A DNA stretch of 64,000 bases from Actinacidiphila yanglinensis (GCF_900107965.1 NZ_FNVU01000010.1:248001-312000), one strand, 5' to 3'. Numbered from the stretch's first letter, positions 51,332 through 60,179 are shown. A program made the numbers and translations. The notes: a model not told the origin generated them from the letters alone.

Positions 51332-51847
51332 ATGTGCGCCGTGACCGCGAAGAACAGTCCCGGCCCGAGTCGTACGCCGGCCCCCCACCCCGTCGCCGCC
51401 CCCGAGTCGTCGGCGCTGCTGCGCCGCTACTACACCGAACTCGTCGTGCGCTACTACGGCCGGCCCACCGACGACGCCGAGGTCGACGCTGTTCTCGCGC
51501 AGGAGCCCAGCGACGACCTGACCCGCCCCACCGGGGAGTTCCTCGTCGCCTGGGTCGAGGGTGTGCCGGTCGGCTGCGTCGGCGTCCGCGTGCTGAGTGC
51601 CGACACCGCGGAACTGACCCGGATGTACGTCGGCCCGGAGGCACGCAGGACCGGTGTCGCCACCGCACTGGTCGCCGCCGCCGAGTCGGTCGCCCGCGAC
51701 GGCTTCGGTGCGGCGCGCATCCGTCTGGACACGCGCAAGGACCTTGTCGAGGCCCGCGCGCTGTACGCCGCGCGCGGCTACCGCGAGATCGCCGCCTACA
51801 ACGAAAGCCCCTACGCGGACCACTGGTTCGAGAAGGAACTGCGCTGA
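51332..51847 (+). CDS. GNAT family N-acetyltransferase
   Basis: The 171-residue GNAT has ELTRMYVGPEARRTGVATALVA, where RRTGVA is the acetyl-CoA-binding loop. IRLDTRKDLVEARALYAARGY follows and ends in a typical YNESPYADHWFEK segment. The acceptor is unknown. ATG 51332 is used; a GTG three codons later is possible and would fit a leaderless transcript. It is followed, on the same strand, by tex after about 165 bp. Confidence 0.88.
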   Translation: MCAVTAKNSPGPSRTPAPHPVAAPESSALLRRYYTELVVRYYGRPTDDAEVDAVLAQEPSDDLTRPTGEFLVAWVEGVPVGCVGVRVLSADTAELTRMYVGPEARRTGVATALVAAAESVARDGFGAARIRLDTRKDLVEARALYAARGYREIAAYNESPYADHWFEKELR

Positions 51848-52013
51848 GCCGGGGAGCAGGTGTTCGGCCGGCGCTCCAACGGCACTGCGCCGCACCCGGT
51901 TCCCTGCCGTCGTGCGGGGGCTCCCGCCGTCTACGATGCAGTGCATACGCGGGGCGGCGCGCGGGATGCGCCACCCGGCAGGCGAGCTTAGGAGCGAGAT
52001 CATCAGCGGCAAC

Positions 52014-54407
52014 GTGTCGGTGGAAGCCAGGATCGCCGAGGAGCTTGGCGTACGCGAAGGACAGGTCAAGTCGGCGGTCGACCTGCTGGACGGCGGTGCG
52101 ACCGTGCCGTTCATCGCCCGCTACCGCAAGGAGGCGACCGGCACCCTGGACGACGCGCAGCTGCGCACCCTGGAGGAGCGGCTGCGCTACCTGAGGGAGC
52201 TGGACGAACGCCGCGCGGCCGTCCTGGAGTCCATCGACTCGCAGGGCAAGCTCGACGACACGCTGCGCGCCCAGATCATGGCGGCCGACTCCAAGGCGCG
52301 GCTCGAGGACATCTACCTGCCGTACAAGCCCAAGCGCCGCACCAAGGCGCAGATCGCCCGCGAGGCGGGCCTCGAACCGCTCGCCGACGCCTTGCTCGCC
52401 GACCCCGGCCTCGACCCGCAGGCCCAGGCGGCCGGATACGTCTCCGCGGACAAGGGCGTCGAGGACGCGGCGGCGGCGCTGGAGGGCGCCCGGGCCGTGC
52501 TGACCGAGCGCTTCTCCGAGGACGCCGACCTCGTCGGCGAACTGCGCACCCGGATGTGGAACCGCGGTCGGCTGGTCGCGAAGGTGCGCGACGGCAAGGA
52601 GGAGTCCGGCGCGAAGTTCTCCGACTACTTCGACTTCGGCGAGCCGTTCGCCAAACTGCCCTCGCACCGCGTGCTGGCGATGCTGCGCGGCGAGAAGGAG
52701 GAGGTCCTCGACCTCACCCTGGAGCCGGAGGAGCCGGGCGACGGCCCGACCAGCTTCGAGCGGCGCATCGCCCAGCAGTTCGGCATCGCCGACCGCGGCC
52801 GCCCCGCCGACCAGTGGCTCTCCGACACCGTCCGGTGGGCGTGGCGCACCCGCTTCCTGGTCCGCCTCGGCATCGACCTGCGGGTCCAGCTGCGGCAGCA
52901 GGCAGAGGACGAGGCGGTCCGGGTGTTCGCCGCGAACCTGCGCGACCTGCTGCTCGCCGCCCCCGCCGGCACCCGCGCCACCATGGGCCTCGACCCGGGC
53001 CTGCGCACCGGCGTCAAGGTCGCGGTCGTCGACGGCACCGGCAAGGTCGTCGCCACCGACACGATCTACCCGCACGCCCCCCGCAACCGGTGGGACGAGT
53101 CCCTGACGACCCTCGCCCGGCTCGCGGCCGCCCACCGGGTGGACCTGATCGCGATCGGCAACGGCACCGCCTCCCGCGAGACCGACAAGCTCGCCGCCGA
53201 CCTGATCAAGGCGCACCCGGACCTCAAGCTGACCAAGGCGGTCGTCTCCGAGGCGGGCGCCTCGGTCTACTCCGCCTCGGCCTACGCCTCCGCCGAACTG
53301 CCCGAACTGGACGTCTCGCTGCGCGGCGCGGTCTCCATCGCCCGCCGCCTCCAGGACCCGCTCGCCGAGCTGGTCAAGATCGACCCGCGCTCCATCGGTG
53401 TCGGGCAGTACCAGCACGACCTGTCGGAGATGAAGCTGTCGCGCTCGCTGGACGCGGTCGTCGAGGACTGCGTCAACGGTGTCGGCGTCGACGTGAACAC
53501 CGCGTCGGTGCCGCTGCTGCGCCGGGTGTCGGGCATCACCGAGGGGCTGGCCGGCAACATCGTGGCGCATCGGGACAGCAACGGGCCGTTCCGCACCCGC
53601 AAGGACCTCAAGGAGGTCGCCAGGCTCGGGCCGAAGGCCTACGAGCAGTGCGCCGGCTTCCTGCGCATCCAGGGCGGCGACGACCCGCTGGACGCCTCCA
53701 GCGTGCACCCGGAGTCGTACCCGGTGGTACGGCGGATCAGCGCCGGCGCGGAGACCGCGATCCCCGCGCTGATCGGGAACGGCACGGTGCTGCGGGCCCT
53801 TCGCCCGCAGGACTTCGTGGACGACTCCTTCGGCCTGCCGACGGTCACGGACATCCTCGCCGAGCTGGAGAAGCCCGGCCGCGACCCCCGCCCCGCCTTC
53901 AAGACCGCGACCTTCAAGGAAGGCGTGGAGGAGATGAAGGACCTGCGGCCGGGGATGCTGCTGGAGGGCGTGGTCACCAACGTCGCCGCGTTCGGCGCGT
54001 TCGTCGACGTCGGCGTCCACCAGGACGGCCTGGTGCACGTCTCGGCGCTGTCCGACTCCTACGTCTCCGACCCGCGCGACGTCGTGAAGCCCGGCGACAT
54101 CGTCCGGGTGAAGGTCCTCGATGTGGACCTGCCGCGCAAGAGGATCTCGCTCACGCTGCGGCTGCAGGACGAGGCCCGCCCGCGCGGCGGTGACCAGCGC
54201 GGCGGCGAGCGGCAGGGCGGCGAGCGGCAGGGCGGCGAGCGGCGCGGCGGCCCGCCGCGCCAGGGCGGTCGCGGCGGCAACGGCGGGCGCGGTGGGAACG
54301 GCGGCCGCGGCGGTGGTGGTGGCCGGTCCGGCGGCTCCGGGCAGCCCGCACCGGGAGGGGCGATGGCCGACGCCCTGCGCCGCGCGGGCCTGACCGGCGG
54401 AAAGTAA
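52014..54407 (+). CDS. tex: Tex family S1 RNA-binding transcription accessory protein
   Basis: The 797-residue protein has the full Tex layout. The N-terminal helical region is VDLLDGGATVPFIARYRKEA, the YqgF nuclease-like domain shows MGLDPGLRTGVKVAVVDGTG, and a helix-hairpin-helix pair (GITEGLAGNIVAHRDSNGPF, LKEVARLGPKAYEQCAGFLR) follows. The S1 domain (about 645-715) has GMLLEGVVTNVAAFGAFVDV, and an Arg/Gly-rich tail with repeated GGERQ closes the protein. Tex binds nucleic acid and RNA polymerase. I start at GTG 52014 (MSVEARIAEELG) to match the family. ATG 51966 is possible, and a GGAG at 51991 fits neither well. A TACGAT at 51932-51937 may be the -10 box. Confidence 0.93.
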   Translation: MSVEARIAEELGVREGQVKSAVDLLDGGATVPFIARYRKEATGTLDDAQLRTLEERLRYLRELDERRAAVLESIDSQGKLDDTLRAQIMAADSKARLEDIYLPYKPKRRTKAQIAREAGLEPLADALLADPGLDPQAQAAGYVSADKGVEDAAAALEGARAVLTERFSEDADLVGELRTRMWNRGRLVAKVRDGKEESGAKFSDYFDFGEPFAKLPSHRVLAMLRGEKEEVLDLTLEPEEPGDGPTSFERRIAQQFGIADRGRPADQWLSDTVRWAWRTRFLVRLGIDLRVQLRQQAEDEAVRVFAANLRDLLLAAPAGTRATMGLDPGLRTGVKVAVVDGTGKVVATDTIYPHAPRNRWDESLTTLARLAAAHRVDLIAIGNGTASRETDKLAADLIKAHPDLKLTKAVVSEAGASVYSASAYASAELPELDVSLRGAVSIARRLQDPLAELVKIDPRSIGVGQYQHDLSEMKLSRSLDAVVEDCVNGVGVDVNTASVPLLRRVSGITEGLAGNIVAHRDSNGPFRTRKDLKEVARLGPKAYEQCAGFLRIQGGDDPLDASSVHPESYPVVRRISAGAETAIPALIGNGTVLRALRPQDFVDDSFGLPTVTDILAELEKPGRDPRPAFKTATFKEGVEEMKDLRPGMLLEGVVTNVAAFGAFVDVGVHQDGLVHVSALSDSYVSDPRDVVKPGDIVRVKVLDVDLPRKRISLTLRLQDEARPRGGDQRGGERQGGERQGGERRGGPPRQGGRGGNGGRGGNGGRGGGGGRSGGSGQPAPGGAMADALRRAGLTGGK

Positions 54408-54588
54408 GCCCCGCAGTTCAGGGACCCGCTCCTTACAGCCCGGGCACGTCCCGCGATGCCTTGCCCGCTTTTTACCCGGCGGGTCTTGCGTCGCGGGGCC
54501 CGGGGAACCAGGACGACTCGCGGCGCGTTCCACTGGATAGGTACGGTGAGGACGCGGCGTGTGCCGCCGTGAGACGGAGGCGGGGACC

Positions 54589-54771
54589 ATGACTAATCGC
54601 ACGAAGGTCGCCATCGGTGGCGTGGTGGTGGGGCTGATCCTGCTCGCCTGGATCCCCTGGTGGGTGTTCTTCCTGGTCGTGATCGGCGTCCCGGCGGTCG
54701 CCTACTTCACGCTCGACTCCTCCCAGCGCCGCCGGCTCCGCCGCGGGAGCCGCCGGCAAATCGGTCGCTGA
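54589..54771 (+). CDS. Small two-TM membrane protein
   Basis: A 60-residue protein with two hydrophobic segments (VAIGGVVVGLILLAWIPWW and VFFLVVIGVPAVAYFTL) and a very basic C-terminus (QRRRLRRGSRRQ) that should face the cytoplasm. GGAGG lies ten bases before the ATG. It lies between tex and the MOSC gene on the same strand, with its own small leader. I believe short proteins like this recur in Streptomyces, but their role is unknown. Confidence 0.65.
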   Translation: MTNRTKVAIGGVVVGLILLAWIPWWVFFLVVIGVPAVAYFTLDSSQRRRLRRGSRRQIGR

Positions 54772-54835
54772 CCTGGTGCCCCCCTCGGTAGGGTGAGGCA
54801 TCGGGTCAGGGCATCCGATCGAGGGGAAACACCTC

Positions 54836-55381
54836 ATGCTCAGCGGTTCCGTCGTCGCGGTCAGTCGTGACGCCACCCACCGGTTCAGCAAGGACAACCA
54901 GGACAGCGTCCGGTTGCTCGCCGGGCTCGGCGTGGAGGGTGACGCCCACCTCGGGGTCACCGTCCAGCACCTGTCCCGGGTCGCCCGGGACCCGACTCAG
55001 CCGAACCTCCGGCAGGTCCACCTGATCCACGCCGAGCTGTTCGACGAGCTGCGCGACGCCGGCTACGACATCCACCCCGGCGACCTCGGCGAGAACATCA
55101 CCACCAGCGGCCTCGCTCTCCTCGACCTGCCGGTCGGTACCCGGCTGCGACTGGGACCGGACGCCGTCGTCGAGGTCACCGGCCTGCGCAACCCCTGCCG
55201 CCAGATCGACGGCTTCCGTGGCGGCCTGCTCAAGCACGTCATCGGCCGCGACGAGGCAGGCGCGGTCGTCCGCAAGGGCGGCATCATGAGCATCGTGATC
55301 GAAGGCGGCGTCGTCCGGCCCGGTGACACCGTCGGCGTCGAACTCCCGGCCGCACCGCACCGCCCTCTGGAAAAGGTCTGA
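54836..55381 (+). CDS. MOSC domain protein
   Basis: The 181-residue protein is a stand-alone MOSC domain: LGVEGDAHLGVTVQHLSR, GDLGENITTSGLALLDLPVG and the conserved Cys in VTGLRNPCRQIDGF. MOSC domains carry sulfur or bind molybdenum cofactor. This small form resembles YiiM-type proteins involved in detoxifying reductions or sulfur transfer. GAGGGGAAAC precedes the ATG. Seven bases separate its stop from the NADAR gene, which in turn overlaps a CoA-disulfide-reductase gene, so the three probably form one transcript. Confidence 0.9.
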   Translation: MLSGSVVAVSRDATHRFSKDNQDSVRLLAGLGVEGDAHLGVTVQHLSRVARDPTQPNLRQVHLIHAELFDELRDAGYDIHPGDLGENITTSGLALLDLPVGTRLRLGPDAVVEVTGLRNPCRQIDGFRGGLLKHVIGRDEAGAVVRKGGIMSIVIEGGVVRPGDTVGVELPAAPHRPLEKV

Positions 55382-55388
55382 CCCCACC

Positions 55389-56033
55389 ATGACGGCAGAC
55401 AGCCCCGTGACCGACCCCGCCCCGGGCTCCGCATCGGGGGGCGGGTCCGAGGGCGCCCCCCGTTCCGTCGCCGAACTGGTGCATCTCGTCTCCACCGGCA
55501 CGCGCCCGAAGTACCTGCACTTCTGGGGCCATCGGCCGCAGCGGGACGGCAGTATCGGCGCAGGCTGCCTGAGCCAGTGGTGGCCGGCCCCCTTCACGGT
55601 CGACGGCACCACCTACGCCACGGCGGAGCACTGGATGATGGCCGGCAAGGCCCGGCTCTTCGGCGACGAGGACGCCGCGCGCCGCGCCGTGGCCGCCGGT
55701 CACCCGAAGGCAGCCAAGACCGTCGGCCGCTCCGTTCGCGGCTTCGACGAGGCGGTGTGGGAGCGCGAGCGCTTCGCCCTGGTCGTCGCGGGCAGCGTCC
55801 ACAAGTTCGGGCAGCACCCCGACCTGCGCACCTACCTGCTCGGCACCAGACGGCGGGTGCTGGTCGAGGCCAGTCCGCTGGACCGGGTCTGGGGCATCGG
55901 TCTGGCCGCCGACGACGACCGGGCCGAGCGTCCCGCCGACTGGCGCGGCCTGAACCTGCTCGGCTTCGCGCTCATGGCGGCCAGGGAGCGGCTCGCCGCC
56001 ACCGGACCGGAGGCGTACCCGCAGCATGGCTGA
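55389..56033 (+). CDS. NADAR family N-glycosidase (YbiA-like)
   Basis: The 214-residue NADAR protein has YLHFWGHRPQRDGSIGAGCL, SQWWPAPFTVDGTTYATAEHW (in parts), MMAGKARLFGDEDAA and a LGTRRRVLVEASPLDRVWGIG ending. Known relatives cleave the N-glycosidic bond of riboflavin-pathway intermediates (YbiA, RibX), and some reverse ADP-ribosylation of guanine in DNA. The N-terminal 35 residues are a disordered Ser/Gly/Pro stretch. It starts seven bases after the MOSC stop and overlaps the reductase gene by eight bases. Confidence 0.88.
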   Translation: MTADSPVTDPAPGSASGGGSEGAPRSVAELVHLVSTGTRPKYLHFWGHRPQRDGSIGAGCLSQWWPAPFTVDGTTYATAEHWMMAGKARLFGDEDAARRAVAAGHPKAAKTVGRSVRGFDEAVWERERFALVVAGSVHKFGQHPDLRTYLLGTRRRVLVEASPLDRVWGIGLAADDDRAERPADWRGLNLLGFALMAARERLAATGPEAYPQHG

Positions 56034-57435
56034 GCGCCTGGTGGTGATCGGTGGCGACGCCACCGGCATGTCCGCCGCCTCCCAGGCCCGCCGCCGCAGG
56101 CCGGCCGACGATCTGGAGATCGTCGCCTACGAGCGCGGCCGGCACGTCTCCTACAGCGCCTGCGGCATCCCGTACTGGATCGGTGGCGACACCTCGGGCC
56201 CCGACAGGCTGATCGCCCGGACCGCCGCGGAGCACCGCGCGCGCGGTATCGACGTGCGCCTGGGCACCGAGGTCACCGCCGTCGACCCCGGCGGAGCCCG
56301 CGTCCTGGTCCGCGACGGCGACGGCCACGAGCAGTGGACCGGCTACGACCACCTGGTGGTCGCCACCGGCGCGCTCCCCGTCAGACCGCCGATCCCGGGC
56401 ATCGACGCGCCCGGAGTCTTCGGCGTGCAGACTCTGGACGACGGCGAGGCCGTCCTGCGCGGCCTGGAGCGCACCGGGGTGCGCACGGCAGTGGTGGTCG
56501 GCGGCGGCTACATCGGCGTCGAGATGGCCGAGGCGATGCTGCGGCACGGCCTTCAGGTCACCCTCGTCGACCGCAATCCCCAGCCGATGACCACCCTCGA
56601 CCCCGATATGGGGCGCATGGTGCGCGAGGCGCTCGAAGGGCTCGGCGTCACGGTCGTCTCCGGCAGCGCCGTCCGCGGTGTCCTCACCGACGACACGGGC
56701 CGGGCCCGCGCCGTCGCCACCGACGACGCGGAGTACCCCGCCGACCTCGTCGTCCTCGGCCTCGGTGTGCGGCCGAACACCGCTCTCGCCCAGGACGCCG
56801 GGCTGCCGCTCGGGGCGCACAGCGGGCTGCTCACCGACCGCTCGATGCGCGTGCGCGGCTCCGAGCGGATCTGGGCCGGCGGCGACTGCGTCGAGGTGCT
56901 CAACCTCGTCTCCGGCGCCCTGCAGCACATCGCGCTGGGCACCCACGCCAACAAGCACGGCAGGATCATCGGTACCAACATCGGCGGCGGCTACGCCACG
57001 TTCCCGGGCGTGGTCGGTACCGCCGTGAGCAAGGTGTGCGACGTGGAGATCGCGCGGACCGGGCTGAAGGAGGACCAGGCGCGCGCCGCCGGCCTGGACT
57101 TCGTCACCGCGGTCATCGAGTCCACCAGCCGGGCCGGCTACTACCCGCACGCTGCCCCGATGACCGTCAAGATGCTCGCCGAGCGCGGCACCGGGCGGCT
57201 GCTCGGCGTCCAGATCGTCGGCCGGGAGGGCGCGGCGAAGCGTGTCGACATCGGCGCCGTCGCCCTGACCGCGGGAATGACCGTCGGGCAGATGGTCGAC
57301 CTCGACCTCGGGTACGCCCCGCCGTTCTCGCCGGTGTGGGACCCGGTGCTGGTCGCCGCGCGCAAGGCGGCGGACGCGGTGGCCGCGGACATCGCGCGCC
57401 CGGCCGCCGGCTCCCCTGACATCACACCGGGTTGA
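56026..57435 (+). CDS. FAD-dependent oxidoreductase, CoA-disulfide reductase-like
   Basis: The 469-residue protein has two dinucleotide-binding motifs (LVVIGGDATGMSAA for FAD and AVVVGGGYIGVEMAEAM for NAD(P)H), a second FAD motif (IWAGGDC) and a redox Cys46 in VSYSACGIPYWIG. That is where CoA-disulfide reductases and NADH oxidases of this family have it. The C-terminal dimer domain ends in GYAPPFSPVWDPVL. No rhodanese domain is fused. It would keep CoA or a related thiol reduced. It overlaps the NADAR gene by eight bases (coupled), and its 3' end overlaps a converging hypothetical gene by 14 bp. Confidence 0.9.
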   Translation: MAERLVVIGGDATGMSAASQARRRRPADDLEIVAYERGRHVSYSACGIPYWIGGDTSGPDRLIARTAAEHRARGIDVRLGTEVTAVDPGGARVLVRDGDGHEQWTGYDHLVVATGALPVRPPIPGIDAPGVFGVQTLDDGEAVLRGLERTGVRTAVVVGGGYIGVEMAEAMLRHGLQVTLVDRNPQPMTTLDPDMGRMVREALEGLGVTVVSGSAVRGVLTDDTGRARAVATDDAEYPADLVVLGLGVRPNTALAQDAGLPLGAHSGLLTDRSMRVRGSERIWAGGDCVEVLNLVSGALQHIALGTHANKHGRIIGTNIGGGYATFPGVVGTAVSKVCDVEIARTGLKEDQARAAGLDFVTAVIESTSRAGYYPHAAPMTVKMLAERGTGRLLGVQIVGREGAAKRVDIGAVALTAGMTVGQMVDLDLGYAPPFSPVWDPVLVAARKAADAVAADIARPAAGSPDITPG

Positions 57436-58471
57436 CCTCGGCCCAGGCGAGCTTGCCGAGGGCTTCGAGCAGCGGCGGCAGGGAGGGGCCGCGCCCCACC
57501 GGAAGGACCTCACCGGGCGCCTCGTCGAGCAGTACGAACGCCATGTCGTCGGTCCTGCCCACCAGACTCCAGCCAGGGCCGTCGGCGCGCACCGCCCCGT
57601 ACGCCGTACGGACCCGGCCGGGCGGTGGGGGTACGCGGACGTACGCCTCGGCGCTTTCCAGGGCGCGGCGGACGCCGTCGTGCGAGATGGAGAGTGCGGG
57701 GGCTTCCTCGGGGGCGGGTCCGGTGGCGGCTTCGGCTTCGCCCGTGCCGTCGGACGGGCCGGTAGCGGTGGCCTCGGCGTCCTTGGAGGCCTTGTCACTT
57801 GGGCCGGCCGCGTCGTCGGTACTGGTGGGCCTGTCGGCGCCGTCGGGCGGTGTCCCGTCGATGGTGATCGCCTCGCCCGCCGTGGTCGCCGAACCCTGCG
57901 GCGCCGCGGAACCCGCATCGTCTTCCGTGCCGTCCCCCGCGCCGTCCGGAAGGTCCGTCGTATCGACGACGCCGGTGCCCGCGGTGTCGAACTGGTCGCG
58001 CCAGTCGCGCCACCGGATCGCGATCTCGTCGGCGCCCAGGCGTCGTTGCGGCGGTCCCCAGACCGAGGTGTCGGGCGGGGCGAGGACGGGGCCGCCGATC
58101 GACTCCTCGTCCGGGTCGTGCGGTGCGGGGACGCCGGGTGCCGCCACGGCGACCGGCAGCGGCCAGCCCGGCAGGGACGCGACCATGGTGCGCTCGTCCG
58201 GCGACAGGTCGTACTCCAGCCCGCAGTCCCAGGCGGCCAGCGCGCACGCGACCATCGCGGCATCCGTCGTGGCCACCGTCCAGCGCGCCCCGGAGGCATC
58301 CTGCCCGAACACCAGGCCATAGCCGCCCGCGAGCGCTTCGAGCCCCAACCCCTCGCACGCCGCCGGGTAGTCGTCGCCCAGTACGCCGGGGAAGCCGCCG
58401 GGCGTCAGCATCGCCGCGGTGAGCACGAGGAGTGCGTCCTCGTCCGGCATGTCCTGCGCGTTCCCGCTCAT
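57422..58471 (-). CDS. Hypothetical protein with two conserved ends and acidic linker
   Basis: A 349-residue cytoplasmic protein with no family I can name. The N-terminal part (ALLVLTAAMLTPGGFPGVLG, GLVFGQDASGARWTVATTDA, ALAAWDCGLEYDLSPDE) looks globular. The middle (about 175-265) is Asp/Thr/Gly-rich and probably disordered. The C-terminus (GWSLVGRTDDMAFVLLDEAP, LLEALGKLAWAEVNPV) looks globular again and resembles an SMI1/Imm-like small alpha-beta fold, a weak impression. GGGAGG lies five bases before the ATG. It converges on the reductase gene with a 14-bp overlap. Confidence 0.7.
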   Translation of the reverse strand: MSGNAQDMPDEDALLVLTAAMLTPGGFPGVLGDDYPAACEGLGLEALAGGYGLVFGQDASGARWTVATTDAAMVACALAAWDCGLEYDLSPDERTMVASLPGWPLPVAVAAPGVPAPHDPDEESIGGPVLAPPDTSVWGPPQRRLGADEIAIRWRDWRDQFDTAGTGVVDTTDLPDGAGDGTEDDAGSAAPQGSATTAGEAITIDGTPPDGADRPTSTDDAAGPSDKASKDAEATATGPSDGTGEAEAATGPAPEEAPALSISHDGVRRALESAEAYVRVPPPPGRVRTAYGAVRADGPGWSLVGRTDDMAFVLLDEAPGEVLPVGRGPSLPPLLEALGKLAWAEVNPV

Positions 58472-58699
58472 CCCTACCTCCCTGTCGACCCCCGGTCCGC
58501 CGCACCTTAACCAGCCGGTAACGTCCACGTCGAGGTCGCGGAGGTGAGGAATCCGTGCAGGTCGCCGAGTGCTTCGAGGGGGCGACTCGCGCGGCGCGGC
58601 GAAGGAGGCGGCGGACGCGGGGAGTTGGCTCCGGGTCAGCGCCGAGGTACGCGACCCGGCGGCCGTGTCCCGCCCGCGGGTCGGCGGCGGCGGATGTCC

Positions 58700-59308
58700 T
58701 CAGGGCGTCCTGACCGCCAGTGCCAGGTAGCGCGCGTCGGAGTCGTCCAGGAGCAGCAACTCCCAGCCGCTGTCGCCGAGCAGCCGACCGAGCCGGGGTT
58801 GCGCGCGTACGTCGTCCGGCGACAACGGGTGCCCGTGGCGGGCCGCGAGCGCGGCCCGTCCGCGGGGGTGGAACAGGGCGAGCCGGCCACCGGGCTTCGT
58901 CACCCGCGCGAGTTCGCGCAGGCCGGCCGCGGGGTCGGGGAGGTGGTGCACGAGTCCCGAGGCGAGCACGGCGTCGAACACGCCCGAAAGCAGCGGCAGT
59001 CGCATGGCGTCGGCCTCGATCAGGGAACCGTGATCCCGGCGGCCGAGCGCGACCGCCTCCCGCAGCATCTCCGGTGTCAGGTCCACGCCGACGACGGTGC
59101 CCTCGGGTCCGACCGCGGTCCGCAACTGCGGCAGCGCCCGCGCCGTGCCGCAGCCCGCGTCGAGCACGGCGCCGCCCCGGTCGAGCCGCAGTTCGCCAAC
59201 CACGGCGGCGAACGCCGGGCTGTCGTCGGGGAAGCGCACCTCCCAGCCCACGGCCCGCGCTGCGAAGAACTCCCTGACCTGCTCGTTTCCGCCGTCCATT
59301 CCGTCCAT
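58700..59308 (-). CDS. SAM-dependent methyltransferase
   Basis: The 202-residue protein is a class I methyltransferase of the Methyltransf_11 kind: VLDAGCGTARALPQL (motif I), GTVVGVDLTPEML (motif II), IEADAMRLPLLSGVFDAVLA and RELARVTKPGGRLALFHPRG. The substrate is unknown. Two ATGs (59308 and 59299) are possible. The gene is divergent from a YnfA-like membrane gene with only 13 bp between start codons, so its promoter overlaps the other gene. Confidence 0.85.
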   Translation of the reverse strand: MDGMDGGNEQVREFFAARAVGWEVRFPDDSPAFAAVVGELRLDRGGAVLDAGCGTARALPQLRTAVGPEGTVVGVDLTPEMLREAVALGRRDHGSLIEADAMRLPLLSGVFDAVLASGLVHHLPDPAAGLRELARVTKPGGRLALFHPRGRAALAARHGHPLSPDDVRAQPRLGRLLGDSGWELLLLDDSDARYLALAVRTP

Positions 59309-59310
59309 GC

Positions 59311-59326
59311 ATCATGGTTGCATGAT
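59311..59326. promoter_or_regulatory. Inverted repeat between back-to-back start codons
   Basis: ATCATG (59311-59316), four bases, CATGAT (59321-59326) spans the 13-bp gap between the methyltransferase and YnfA-like start codons. It may be a shared operator, or simply a by-product of two facing ATG codons. Confidence 0.35.
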
Positions 59327-59657
59327 CACCCTGCGCTCTGTCGGACTCTTCCTGGTCGCCGCGGTCCTGGAGATCGGCGGCGCGTGGCTCATCTGGCAGG
59401 GATTGCGCGAGCACCGCGGAATCGGCTGGATCCTCGCGGGCATCGTCTCCCTCGGGTGCTACGGATTCGTCGCCACGCTCCAGCCGAGTTCCGACTTCGG
59501 ACGCGTCCTGGCGGCGTACGGTGGGGTGTTCGTCGCGGGATCGCTGGTGTGGGGCATGATCCTCGACGGTTACCGTCCTGACCGGTTCGACGTGATCGGC
59601 GCGGTGGTGTGCCTCTGCGGCGTCGGCGTGATCATGTACGCCCCGCGAGGTGGCTGA
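59322..59657 (+). CDS. YnfA/UPF0060 family membrane protein
   Basis: The 111-residue protein has four membrane segments and the family marks: LEIGGAWLIWQGLREHRG, GFVATLQPSSDFGRVLAAYG, and GSLVWGMILDGYRPDRFDVIG ending in YAPRGG. YnfA proteins belong to the small multidrug resistance/DMT-like group; transport has been suggested but the substrate is not established. No ribosome-binding site fits before the ATG, and the divergent methyltransferase begins 13 bp away, so a leaderless message is likely. Confidence 0.9.
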   Translation: MITLRSVGLFLVAAVLEIGGAWLIWQGLREHRGIGWILAGIVSLGCYGFVATLQPSSDFGRVLAAYGGVFVAGSLVWGMILDGYRPDRFDVIGAVVCLCGVGVIMYAPRGG

Positions 59658-59774
59658 ATCCGGCCACCCGCCGGTGGCGAACGGCTGTCCGACCGCCGCC
59701 CGCGACAGGGCGGGCTTGCCCTCGCGCGCCGCGCGTACCAGGCTGCGTAGCGCAGTGGAGACGGGAGGTAGGCC

Positions 59775-60179
59775 ATGACGGTGGGCAACGGGCTCGCGTG
59801 GTTGCTCGATGACCTGACCAGGCGGGTGCCGCACGTGCAGCACGCGCTCGTGCTGTCCAACGACGGCCTGGTCACGGGCGCCAGCGGTGACCTCGACCAG
59901 CCGTCCGCCGAGCACCTCGCCGCTGTCTCGTCGGGCTTCCACAGTCTCGCCAAGGGCGCCGGGCGGCAGTTCGGCACCGGCGGGGTACGGCAGACCATGA
60001 TCGAGTTCGAGGAGGGGTTCCTCTTCGTGACGGCGGCCGGCGACGGCAGCTGCCTGTCCGTGCTGAGCGGGATGGACGCGGACATCGGGCAGGTCGCGTA
60101 CGAGATGACGCGGCTGGTGCGCCGGGTCGGCGAGCATCTCGCCGTGGCGCCGCGCCAGTCCGGGGCCGCACCCGCCTGA
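59775..60179 (+). CDS. Roadblock/LC7 domain protein
   Basis: The 134-residue protein is a bacterial roadblock/LC7 domain: LAWLLDDLTRRVPHVQHALV, LSNDGLVTGASGDLDQPSAE, FLFVTAAGDGSCLSVLSGMD and a C-terminal helix (QVAYEMTRLVRRVGEHL). In Streptomyces such proteins usually sit in conservons next to a kinase-like sensor, DUF742 and a small GTPase, and they regulate the GTPase. Here none of those partners is adjacent, so it is an orphan copy. GGGAGG precedes the ATG by seven bases. Confidence 0.88.
   Translation: MTVGNGLAWLLDDLTRRVPHVQHALVLSNDGLVTGASGDLDQPSAEHLAAVSSGFHSLAKGAGRQFGTGGVRQTMIEFEEGFLFVTAAGDGSCLSVLSGMDADIGQVAYEMTRLVRRVGEHLAVAPRQSGAAPA

Noticed and set aside
51231..54614. 1,127-codon open frame antisense to tex
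   Set aside because: Same reason: it is complementary to a conserved gene, with no recognisable domain and no ribosome-binding site.
48114..57435. Anti-phage defence island from macrodomain, NADAR, Tex and acetyltransferase genes
   Set aside because: These genes have housekeeping relatives in most actinomycetes. There is no toxin, nuclease effector or mobile element, and they lie in separate transcription units.
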